Below, in pieces: positions 15,358 through 22,943 of a stretch of 30,419 nt of DNA (its first letter is position 1; every line of letters begins with the position of its first letter). The DNA comes from Acidobacteria bacterium UBA7540 (GTDB taxonomy: Bacteria > Acidobacteriota > Terriglobia > UBA7540): NCBI GenBank assembly GCA_002478145.1, contig DLMI01000241.1:1-30419 (forward strand). The letters run 5' to 3'. A program made the position numbers and the translations under genes. Under the pieces are notes generated by a model, which saw nothing but the letters and a program-made list of their open reading frames with translations, was not told where the DNA came from and did not search any database.

Positions 15358-15664
15358 TTTGCCCTTGCGTACCAGTACGTTCAGACGTGTGCACAAACCA
15401 AGAAAAATGCCCTGACCTCCACTTCTACGTCGCGCACCCCAAGAAGGTACGGCGCTTGATACAGACGCCGGTGTGTGGTAAGAAGGAGGTTACGTCTATA
15501 TCCGCTAAAGCCTTTGATTATGCGATTATGTTACGCTTCGCCGACGGCCGCTCCAGTTAGAACTGCGGCGGGGTTTTAGCAGGTTGCTGAGGATCCGTGA
15601 AGGGCTATATCGGCAGGCTTTCGCGCCAGGAGTGAAGTAGCTTGACAGAGGGAGAGTGAGCACC

Positions 15665-16573
15665 GTGGGTGAGGCGAAGGGGGCAGAGCAGAACGCAATA
15701 GACGTTAGGGCCTTTGGTATGTCGGATGTGGGTCGCGTCCGCAAAAACAATGAAGACAACTTTGTGGTTTGCAACCTGACCACGGGTGAAGTGGGTCTTA
15801 CGCCTCCACTTCTCAACCATACCTTGGGGAGTCGCGGTTCGCTGTTTATGGTAGCGGACGGAATGGGCGGAGAGGCCAGCGGGGAAGTTGCCAGCCAGAT
15901 TTGCACCCTCACAGTCCCTAAGCGCCTGTATGAAAACCTCAAGTCCCTGGGGCAGGTCAGCGAGACGAACTTTGTGCTCCTGCTCCGGGAATCCATCGAA
16001 TATGCCAACCAGATCATCCACCAGAAAGCGCAAAGCGATCCCGCTTATCGTGGAATGGGAACCACTACCACGGTGGCTGCATTGTTCGGGCCTTATCTTT
16101 TTGTGGCGCAGGTTGGGGATTCCCGTGCCTACCTCATTCGCAATAGCGAGTTGACCCAGTTGACTCGCGATCAAACATTCCTGAACTATCTCAAGGAAAT
16201 CGGTGTCGAAGTGCCCGACGACCCGGAAACGGACAGCCGGAGGAGTATTCTGACGCAAGCAGTAGGGAGCAGCGAGAGCGTGAATGTCAAGGTGACGTAT
16301 ACCAAAGTCCGTCAGGGCGATAGCATCCTGCTTTGCTGCGATGGCATGTACAACATGGTCCCCGCAACCGATATCGCTGCGATTGTGAAGGGGACTGAGT
16401 CCCTGGCCAACAAGTGCAAGTATTTGATCGATGAAGCCAACGCCAAGGGCGGGAGTGACAACATAACCGTAGTCATGGCAGAGTTCAGCGGACCAGGGCT
16501 TCCTCCAGCGGCCCCCACCGCGGCCGTGGAGTTTAAGGAATTCAATGAGGAAGATTTCAAGGGGCACTCCTGA
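15665..16573 (+). CDS. PP2C-family Ser/Thr protein phosphatase
   Basis: This metal-dependent phosphatase of about 302 residues is expected to remove phosphate from Ser/Thr on targets of the kinase encoded at the other end of the locus. PP2C motifs appear in order: GRVRKNNEDNF, VADGMGGEASGEVAS with the metal aspartate, RGMGTTTTVAAL, VGDSRAYLI, LTRDQTF, LLCCDGMYNMV and GGSDNITVV. The catalytic set is complete. No membrane segment is present, so it is cytosolic. GTG at 15665 has GGAG with a 10-base spacer; a GTG at 15656 lies too close to that site. It is the first gene of a plus-strand unit followed by the FHA-ABC transporter gene 126 bases later. The pairing fits reversible phosphorylation controlling the transporter. 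Confidence 0.95.
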   Translation: MGEAKGAEQNAIDVRAFGMSDVGRVRKNNEDNFVVCNLTTGEVGLTPPLLNHTLGSRGSLFMVADGMGGEASGEVASQICTLTVPKRLYENLKSLGQVSETNFVLLLRESIEYANQIIHQKAQSDPAYRGMGTTTTVAALFGPYLFVAQVGDSRAYLIRNSELTQLTRDQTFLNYLKEIGVEVPDDPETDSRRSILTQAVGSSESVNVKVTYTKVRQGDSILLCCDGMYNMVPATDIAAIVKGTESLANKCKYLIDEANAKGGSDNITVVMAEFSGPGLPPAAPTAAVEFKEFNEEDFKGHS

Positions 16574-16699
16574 AGCGTTTTCAGAAATCTTGAAAAGACT
16601 CGCTCCAGCGAAGAATTGAGACCGGCGCCGCGACAAAATCGAAATCTCCAAATTCGCTTTTCAAGGGAAGTAGAGGATTCTTCCCGGAGAACCGCTGTC

Positions 16700-19600
16700 A
16701 TGAATTGCCCCGTATGCGGTGAGCTAAACGAAGAGGGTTACCGCTTTTGCCGGTCCTGCGGCGGGCGCTTGCCTGTCGTGGAGGACTCGGCAGACACTCT
16801 GGCCTTTTCGAATGAGGTGACCGCTCCGGCAGCGGCTCCGCTCGGACCGCCCTCTCAACCTTTACCTCGTGCCTACAGGCTGATTGCCACTTCGGGACTA
16901 CTCTTGGGTCGAACCTACAGCATTGGCCCTCGAGGACTGGTCATCGGCCGCGACCCCGCGAATTGTCAGGTAGTGTTGGCGGACGACGAAATTTCGCGCC
17001 TCCATGCCTGGATTGCTCCTAACGACAAGGGTGAAGTGGTCCTGCGCGACCGTCATTCCGCGAATGGCACATTCGTAAATCAAGTGCGTGTGCAGGAGAA
17101 GGTCCTGAAACCCGAGGATGAGATCTCGGTGGGCAGCGCTCGCCGTCACCTCTTTCGCATCGAGGAAGTGGGGGCTGCCGGTCTACCTCAGGGCGCGGCA
17201 CTGACAGAAGCTGTTCCCGCCGCTCAACCGGAGGCGGTGGGGGGAGGGACCTCGGTTATGAGCGCAGCCGATGTCGCTGCCGCCCCGCAGCAGGAAATGG
17301 CGGCGGAACGTACAGTCGCCATCAAATTGACCGACCTTCTGGCACGTCCCCACCTGGACCTGATCGTTGACAGGTACGCCGTAAAGAGCCTTGACATCCC
17401 GGATGCCGGGCTGGAGATCGGTCGTGATGCCTCCCGCTGCCAGTTGGTGCTGGAACATCCCTCAGTTTCAGCGGTGCACGCGGAGTTGTCGTTCCATGAG
17501 GGGAAGGTGCTGCTGACTGACCGTTCCACCAACGGGACGTTCGTGAATGGCCTGCGCATGGTGAGCGGGGAACTGCATGACGGAGATTACATCACCTTCG
17601 GCCGCTATGCCGGCAAATCCCTGATCTTCAAGTCGGGGCTTGAGCCGCAACTGAAAATTGAAAAGGTTGGCCTGGACAAAGACTGCATCACCATTGGCCG
17701 CGACGCCTCGAATGATGTGGTCATTGACCACCCTGTGGTCTCAAAGAGACACGCGGAAATCATCAAGCAAGATGGCAAGGTCATTCTGGTTGACCTTGGG
17801 TCCACCAACGGGACCTTCGTCAACGGAATCAAGGTGAAGCGGCATCAACTCCAGGAGTTGGACCGGATTGTCATTGGCCCCTCCGAGCTGCACTTTTCCG
17901 GAGCAAGTCTTTCCCACGCCCCGGACACGCGCGTGGTGCGACTCGATTCCATTGGAGTAACTTTTCAGGTCCCGGATCGGACCAGCGGAAAACCCAAATT
18001 GCTCTTGGACGACATCTCTCTGGTGGTTAAGCCTAAAGAACTGATTGGACTTCTGGGACCGAGCGGAGCAGGTAAGACCACGCTCATGAACGCCCTGAAC
18101 GGCTTTGTAAAACCTACCACGGGCCAGGTTCGGTACAACGGAGAGGATCTGTACCGCAATCTGGAGGCTCTGAAATCCACCATTGGCTATGTCCCCCAGG
18201 AAGACATCATGCACCGGCAATTGAGCGTACGGCGATGCCTGTACTACGCGGCAAAGCTGCGACTGCCGGAAGACGTCTCGGATGAAGAGGTCAATCGGCG
18301 CGTGGAAGCGATGCTGGACACTCTGAAGCTCGACCCGCAACGCTGGGACAACCCCGTCTCCACCTTGAGTGGAGGGCAGCGTAAGCGGGTGAGTCTGGGC
18401 ATTGAATTGCTCCCCAAGCCCGGAGTGCTCTTCCTGGATGAGCCTACCGCAGGCCTTGACCCCCGCACTGAAACCCTGATGATGATGTTGTTCCGGCAAT
18501 TGGCAAATCAGGGCTCGACCATCATTATCACCACACATCTGTTAGGTTCCTTCGGCGTACTGGACAAGGTCGTGGTGTTGCTCCAGGGGCGACTGGCCTA
18601 CTATGGGCCGGGTACAAAATTCCTGCAGTATTTCAAAGCGGAAGCCCCGCCCGATGTTTACGATGACTTGACGGATAACAATACGGCTCCCTACTCCCTG
18701 GAACTCAAGCAGCGTTATGCCGCATCCGATCTCTACAAGGAGCTCATTGCCCAGCCACAAACGGCGATTCCGGCGGAGAAAACTCCTTCCCCTACTACCC
18801 CTGCGCCTGCTGCCGGCACGAGAGGCAAGGGTTTCAGCTTGCGCCAGTTTAAGGTCCTTCTGCAGCGAAACTGGGAGCTGAAATTCGTGGACCGCGGCCA
18901 GACGTTGCTTCTGTTTCTTCAAGCGCCCATCGTCGCTCTGTTGGTGGCTCTCATGGCGAGCGCGCCGAACCAGGTCCAAACCCTTTTCATGGCCATATTC
19001 GCAGCCTTGTGGTTCGGCTGCTCGAATGCGGTACGTGAAATTGTTGACGAGCAGACTGTGTATCGCCGCGAACGGCAAACAGGCTTAAAAATACCGTCGT
19101 ATATTCTTTCCAAGCTTGCCGTTCTTTCCATTGTGGCGCTGGTGCAGTGTGTCTCGGTGGTTGTCATCTTGCTCGCGGTCAACCGGGCATTGGATTTGAG
19201 CCTCCCGGAAGTGGTGGCCGCCATCGGAATCATGTTCCTGGTGGCCGTAAACGGGACGCTGATAGGACTTCTCATCTCCAGTCTCGTCTCCTCTCCGGAG
19301 AAAGCTCTGAGCTTGTTCCCCTTGGTTCTCATTCCGGAGCTTCTTCTCTGCGGATTATTCCTGCCCGTGAACCAGATTAAGACGATCATCCCTATCACCT
19401 TCGAGGAACTACTCGAGGGGAAGCTGTTTGCACAACCGGAAGCCCAGGCTAAGGCCCGGCAAATGATCAATGCGCCTGGGCCGCAAGTATCGCCCGACCT
19501 GGCCGCCGCGCAAGCCACGGTGAAAAAAGGACAGTCCGCGCACGAAGTTGCCGGGGCCGTGGCGCCTTCGGAGAAAGTGCAAAAGGCACTCCACAAATAC

Positions 19601-19954
19601 ACGCCTGCGCCGGTGGCGGGTATGCCCACCTTCGCGCGCTGGCTTTCGGCGCTGGCCATCTCGCGTTGGGGCCTGGAGGCACTTTCGGATCTCTGCCTTC
19701 ACGGCTCCCATTCCACACAGGATTACGCCTACCAGATCGTCAATACGGTGTCCATTTCCCTCCATCCTGAGGATGTCGAGAAGCTGGAGAAGGGATTGGA
19801 GGCGCCACCCGAAGCTTTCGCGGCTTCCGGGGCGTTTCCACTCCCCTCGAGGTTCTGGAAAGACAAAGGGCCTTACCTGGCGATCATGACCAGCTCTGCG
19901 CTGTTTGTGGTCATCGCTATCCTGGTGGTGATGAAGCGAAAGGATGTCACTTGA
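16700..19954 (+). CDS. Zinc ribbon-triple FHA-ABCG transporter fusion
   Basis: This 1084-residue protein combines phosphothreonine reading with export. A zinc ribbon (Cys3, Cys6, Cys17, Cys20) is followed by three FHA domains at about 62-156, 222-312 and 320-400. Each has GR, an S-x-x-H/R-H-type phosphopeptide contact and an NGTFVN loop. The ABC ATPase (about 415-650) has Walker A GPSGAGKT at 453-460, Q500, signature LSGGQ at 556-560, Walker B LFLDE and switch His613. It is of ABCG type, with an ABC-2 membrane domain of about six helices from 760 and a long extracytoplasmic loop before the last helix. Mycobacterial Rv1747 is similar but has two FHA domains and is controlled by kinase PknF. 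As a half-transporter it should dimerise. ATG at 16700 has GGAGA upstream; a longer frame is rejected. The substrate is unknown. Confidence 0.95.
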   Translation: MNCPVCGELNEEGYRFCRSCGGRLPVVEDSADTLAFSNEVTAPAAAPLGPPSQPLPRAYRLIATSGLLLGRTYSIGPRGLVIGRDPANCQVVLADDEISRLHAWIAPNDKGEVVLRDRHSANGTFVNQVRVQEKVLKPEDEISVGSARRHLFRIEEVGAAGLPQGAALTEAVPAAQPEAVGGGTSVMSAADVAAAPQQEMAAERTVAIKLTDLLARPHLDLIVDRYAVKSLDIPDAGLEIGRDASRCQLVLEHPSVSAVHAELSFHEGKVLLTDRSTNGTFVNGLRMVSGELHDGDYITFGRYAGKSLIFKSGLEPQLKIEKVGLDKDCITIGRDASNDVVIDHPVVSKRHAEIIKQDGKVILVDLGSTNGTFVNGIKVKRHQLQELDRIVIGPSELHFSGASLSHAPDTRVVRLDSIGVTFQVPDRTSGKPKLLLDDISLVVKPKELIGLLGPSGAGKTTLMNALNGFVKPTTGQVRYNGEDLYRNLEALKSTIGYVPQEDIMHRQLSVRRCLYYAAKLRLPEDVSDEEVNRRVEAMLDTLKLDPQRWDNPVSTLSGGQRKRVSLGIELLPKPGVLFLDEPTAGLDPRTETLMMMLFRQLANQGSTIIITTHLLGSFGVLDKVVVLLQGRLAYYGPGTKFLQYFKAEAPPDVYDDLTDNNTAPYSLELKQRYAASDLYKELIAQPQTAIPAEKTPSPTTPAPAAGTRGKGFSLRQFKVLLQRNWELKFVDRGQTLLLFLQAPIVALLVALMASAPNQVQTLFMAIFAALWFGCSNAVREIVDEQTVYRRERQTGLKIPSYILSKLAVLSIVALVQCVSVVVILLAVNRALDLSLPEVVAAIGIMFLVAVNGTLIGLLISSLVSSPEKALSLFPLVLIPELLLCGLFLPVNQIKTIIPITFEELLEGKLFAQPEAQAKARQMINAPGPQVSPDLAAAQATVKKGQSAHEVAGAVAPSEKVQKALHKYTPAPVAGMPTFARWLSALAISRWGLEALSDLCLHGSHSTQDYAYQIVNTVSISLHPEDVEKLEKGLEAPPEAFAASGAFPLPSRFWKDKGPYLAIMTSSALFVVIAILVVMKRKDVT

Positions 19955-19962
19955 GAGGATAG

Positions 19963-20236
19963 GTTTCAGGTGTCAGGTTTCAGGTGCCAGAAGAGCAGTG
20001 ACGAGTGCCGAGGGGAATTATGAATAGTTAATGGTGAATGGTGAATTGTGAATTGCGGACGCAGAGTTTGCTCTGAGCGCAGCGCGCTGGGCCTACGAAT
20101 GCCGCAGTTCCTCAGTTTAGAATTCACAATTCATAATTTACTATTCACTATTCAGGGTTACCCTGGCCTTTTTTTCAAGGGCTGAAAGCTGACGGCTGAC
20201 CCCCGAGCACTGACAACTGACGACTAACAACTGACC
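19963..20236. repeat. Heptad-phased repeat block with 34-bp hairpin
   Basis: The intergenic DNA is arranged in units of exactly seven bases. There are four GT(T/G)(T/C)CAG units at 19963-19990 and eight units of ACTGACN/GCTGACN type at 20181-20236. Between them, two AT-rich arms at 20021-20054 (TGAATAGTTAATGG...) and 20121-20154 pair as a 34-base imperfect inverted repeat around a GC-rich 66-base loop, and each arm is itself heptad-phased. No gene is present. The block ends 24 bases before the small coiled-coil gene. Confidence 0.75.
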
Positions 20237-20260
20237 ACTTGAGCAGGTAAAGGAGTTACC

Positions 20261-20632
20261 ATGGACGCTGGGCTTTCCACGATTCGCAATCTACTTTACG
20301 TTGTCATTGTTCTCGTCTTGCTATCCGCCCTGTCTGGTTTCTATGTGGCGACGCAGCTTGCCCGCAACAGTGACGAGTTGGCTAGCCTGCGGTTACTGCT
20401 TGAAAAGGAGATGATGGGGACTGCCTTGACCCACGTCCAAGAATTGGAGAAGCAGATGGACGCGCTTAACCAGAGCGCTGCCGGCATTGACGATAAATTG
20501 AAGAAAGCCCAGGACGATTTTGTGGTGCGAATGCAGGTGGAGCTGCCCCGCATCATGGATGACTACGTCAAACAACGAGGTACCCTCGTTGAACAGAAAA
20601 TCCACCAGCAGGGCGTACCCCTGCCCCATTAG
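20261..20632 (+). CDS. Small membrane-anchored coiled-coil protein
   Basis: This 123-residue protein has one N-terminal membrane helix (about 10-32; LLYVVIVLVLLSALSGFYVA) and a predicted coiled coil from about 35 to 110 with heptad-spaced Leu and Met (ELASLRLLLEKEM ... HVQELEKQMDAL). I recognise no family. The start is well supported by AAAGGAG with a 6-base spacer. As the third gene of the plus unit after the phosphatase and the FHA-ABC transporter, it may be an accessory or periplasmic spacer subunit for the transporter. That is a guess from position. It is separated from the transporter gene by 300 bases of repeat, so it may have its own promoter. Confidence 0.75.
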   Translation: MDAGLSTIRNLLYVVIVLVLLSALSGFYVATQLARNSDELASLRLLLEKEMMGTALTHVQELEKQMDALNQSAAGIDDKLKKAQDDFVVRMQVELPRIMDDYVKQRGTLVEQKIHQQGVPLPH

Positions 20633-20726
20633 CAGAAGGGCAGTGACCCGACTAGGCGGGACGAGGGACGAGCCGGAGACAGGAGTCAGAAGTCGGACCT
20701 ACCAGGACTCCAGTTTTCGCCCTTTC

Positions 20727-20761
20727 GACTTTCAACTGTCGACTGTGGACTGCGGACTGTT
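20727..20761. repeat. Short heptad array (GACTGNN units)
   Basis: Five seven-base units run in phase: GACTTTC, AACTGTC, GACTGTG, GACTGCG and GACTGTT. This is the same family, in the opposite orientation, as the array at 20181-20236. The last unit contributes bases to the stop codon of the minus-strand FHA protein gene (20760-20762). Confidence 0.65.
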
Positions 20762-22067
20762 AGCTGATCTGCCTGATCTCCACCCGGAACATGTGTTCCC
20801 CCAGGAAAAACTCATCGCCGTGCTCGAGCTCAACTTCTTTTCGTATCCGGCGAAAGACGCCATTGCGACTCCTCAAGTCCTGGAGCATGAAGCGTCCCGG
20901 TTGCGCCACGATGCGGGCGTGGGTCCCAGACATGAAAGGATCGTCCTTGAACACCAAATGGGCGTTAGTCCGTCCCAAGGTGGTTTCAGGCTTTTCCAAT
21001 CTGAACTCTTCAATGATCTCACCCGTCATCCGGATGCGTTCGAGCTTGGCCGTGATGGGGCCCCGCTGCAGCTTTGGTGCTCCAGCCCATGCCACCGTGC
21101 CTTGCCCGGCATTGGTGCTCTCCGCTTCGTCCAGGCTTTGTGTGGTGAATCGAAAGAGATCCTGTCCCAACAGAAAGACATCCCCGGGGACAAGTTCGGT
21201 ATCCTGTCGCTGCTTGATGAATGTCCCGTTCAGGCTGCTGAGATCCTCCAAAAACAACTTGCCCTCGCGAATCGATAGGAAAGCATGGCGGTCTGAAAGT
21301 GAGGAATCGTCAGGATAATTGACTTCACAGTTGGCGCGTCCGAAGGAAACTTCTCCCACTACTTGCCGGGGATTCCCCCAGGAGCCATCATGCTTTTTCT
21401 CTGTGATTTGCGCCTCAATACTCGGCACGTGAAATCCGCCAAAGACCAAGGTCCCTTCCGGCGCGGCGGCAGGCATCGAGGAATCTACCCTTGGCACGAC
21501 GGGCGGTGGAGTGGGTGGTGCAGGTCTCGGTGGGGCTGGGACTCTTATGGGGGAAGGGACAACTTCAGATGGACCGGCGGGTCTTGCTATGGGGGGGCTG
21601 ATTCCCGGCGGCTGAGGCCGGGCGACGGGCGGAATTGGCGCCGGGGCTGCAAGCTTTGGGGGTGGGGGTTGCTGTGGCGCCCAAGGCGGACCAGCCACCG
21701 CAGGAGATAGCCGAGAGACACCCGGCGCCGCAGCTTGGGGCGCGATCCTGGGGGGAATTGGAGGAGCCACCGGCTGGGGCGCAACGGGCTGTGGGGGCTG
21801 TTGCGGAAGCTTCGCTTGGGGCGCAGCCGGAAGCGCTGTGCCGCAGAAGCCGCAGAACTTGCTGCCTGCCGGAACCGCCTTATGACATTTCGGACACTCC
21901 AGTGGCTTGGACTGTGGAACAGCCGGCCGAGAGACGGGAGGAGTCGCCGCAGCCTGGAGGGGCTTCCCGCAACGGGCGCACTTTGCCGCGCTCGCGGGGT
22001 TCCCACTCCCGCACGTCCCGCATGGGATATAGCGTATCGTCCCTTCTTTGTTTGTTTCGGCAGACAT
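20760..22067 (-). CDS. Protein with two zinc ribbons and two FHA domains
   Basis: This 435-residue cytosolic adaptor starts with two zinc ribbons (Cys16, Cys19, Cys30, Cys33; and Cys58, Cys61, Cys72, Cys75). A long Pro/Ala/Gln-rich linker (about 80-205) leads to two FHA domains. FHA1 (about 215-310) contains FGRANCEV, SDRHAFLS and SSLNGTF. FHA2 (about 335-432) contains LGRTNAHLVF, SGTHARI and RSRNGVF. FHA domains bind phosphothreonine peptides, so this protein probably bridges phosphorylated partners, for example the kinase and a target. It is the last gene of the minus unit, 24 bases after the metallohydrolase reading frame. The ribosome-binding site is weak. The stop codon lies at the edge of a heptad repeat. 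Confidence 0.92.
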   Translation of the reverse strand: MSAETNKEGTIRYIPCGTCGSGNPASAAKCARCGKPLQAAATPPVSRPAVPQSKPLECPKCHKAVPAGSKFCGFCGTALPAAPQAKLPQQPPQPVAPQPVAPPIPPRIAPQAAAPGVSRLSPAVAGPPWAPQQPPPPKLAAPAPIPPVARPQPPGISPPIARPAGPSEVVPSPIRVPAPPRPAPPTPPPVVPRVDSSMPAAAPEGTLVFGGFHVPSIEAQITEKKHDGSWGNPRQVVGEVSFGRANCEVNYPDDSSLSDRHAFLSIREGKLFLEDLSSLNGTFIKQRQDTELVPGDVFLLGQDLFRFTTQSLDEAESTNAGQGTVAWAGAPKLQRGPITAKLERIRMTGEIIEEFRLEKPETTLGRTNAHLVFKDDPFMSGTHARIVAQPGRFMLQDLRSRNGVFRRIRKEVELEHGDEFFLGEHMFRVEIRQIS

Positions 22068-22091
22068 ATTAAGTGCTCAGGGCGGCCGAAG

Positions 22092-22928
22092 CTAGTCACC
22101 GGTGATTTCCAGCCACACCGGATTAGTATAGCAGCGAAACTCTTCTCCCGTGGCGTTTCGTGTTCGAGCCTCCAGGCGGATGTAGCCCCAGATACCTCTA
22201 TTCTTTCCCAAGAAAGGCCGCAGGTCAACAGGGATTAAACCTCCACTCGCCATCCGTCTTGAAGCCGGCACCGGGATTTCTTGAGGTTGGGATTCACCCT
22301 CTTGTGACCCCACGATCAATCGAATGGATTCGATGGGGCCGAATTCCGCGCTACTGACCCAGGCAAGCTGCAAGGGTGGAAGATGGCCGAGGGAAACCGC
22401 GAGGGAATCACCTATGCCAACATCTCCAGAATCGCCCAAGCTGCCCTGGGAATTGCGCTCTAAGCCCGCGATGAGCAGGGGACCGTTGCTCAGGACGCTG
22501 CGCCCTGATTTGAGCGCCCCGAGGATGTTCTCTCCTTTTGGTCCCATACCCTCGGGGGCATAGACAACTGTCGAAATCTTTCCCAAAGCATTATCCTCGG
22601 CGTAACCGGAGAGGCCGCGGGAAGGTTTGCCAAGGAAGTCCACTACGTCCAGCGTGGCCTCGTAATTGAAGTCCCCGTGAGCGTCCGAGCCCGCGGCCAA
22701 AAAGACCTTGAAACCCGGAGCGTGCATGGAATCGCCAGAGGCTTGCAGCCCCCGCTGAAGCAGAGGACGCCACGCCAGCTCGATCCCCTTCTCCAAGCGC
22801 GCATACTGGTTTGCCTGGCTGTCCGGTTGGAAGCAGGCTTCGGGGTCCGCATCGCGATGGAGGCAATAGGGGTCGCGAGCGTCGTCGGCCGTGGCCATGG
22901 TGGCACGGTTCCATGGTTCCAACCCCAC
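22092..22928 (-). CDS. C-terminal part of the interrupted PHP metallohydrolase
   Basis: This segment of up to 278 residues continues the CehA/McbA-family protein in the same reading frame after a TAA at 22944-22946. It contains VGLEPWNRATMATADDARDP, the metal-binding block LAAGSDAHGDFN, the segment SGRSVLSNGPLLI and a C-terminal beta-sandwich domain. All are typical of CehA-like PHP hydrolases. The GTG at 22928 is not a convincing independent start because family similarity begins upstream of it, at codons directly after the stop. Without the N-terminal half it lacks the HxH and other ligands, so alone it should be inactive unless the stop is read through or the halves associate. A sequencing error is the main alternative. 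Confidence 0.7.
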   Translation of the reverse strand: MGLEPWNRATMATADDARDPYCLHRDADPEACFQPDSQANQYARLEKGIELAWRPLLQRGLQASGDSMHAPGFKVFLAAGSDAHGDFNYEATLDVVDFLGKPSRGLSGYAEDNALGKISTVVYAPEGMGPKGENILGALKSGRSVLSNGPLLIAGLERNSQGSLGDSGDVGIGDSLAVSLGHLPPLQLAWVSSAEFGPIESIRLIVGSQEGESQPQEIPVPASRRMASGGLIPVDLRPFLGKNRGIWGYIRLEARTRNATGEEFRCYTNPVWLEITGD

Positions 22929-22943
22929 CAGTCCGGCTTGGAG

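Noticed and set aside
15182..15415. A 77-codon frame in the palindrome-rich region
   Set aside because: The translated composition (Arg, Pro, Gly) follows from the palindromic repeats, and the opposite strand is equally open.
17741..18538. A 265-codon minus-strand frame within the FHA-ABC transporter gene
   Set aside because: It overlaps the third FHA domain and the ATPase domain, which are unmistakable on the plus strand. No ribosome-binding site or domain supports the antisense frame.
19963..20236. Regular repeats considered as a CRISPR array
   Set aside because: The units are 7 bases long, directly adjacent and variable. There are no 25-40-base repeats with unique spacers and no cas genes.
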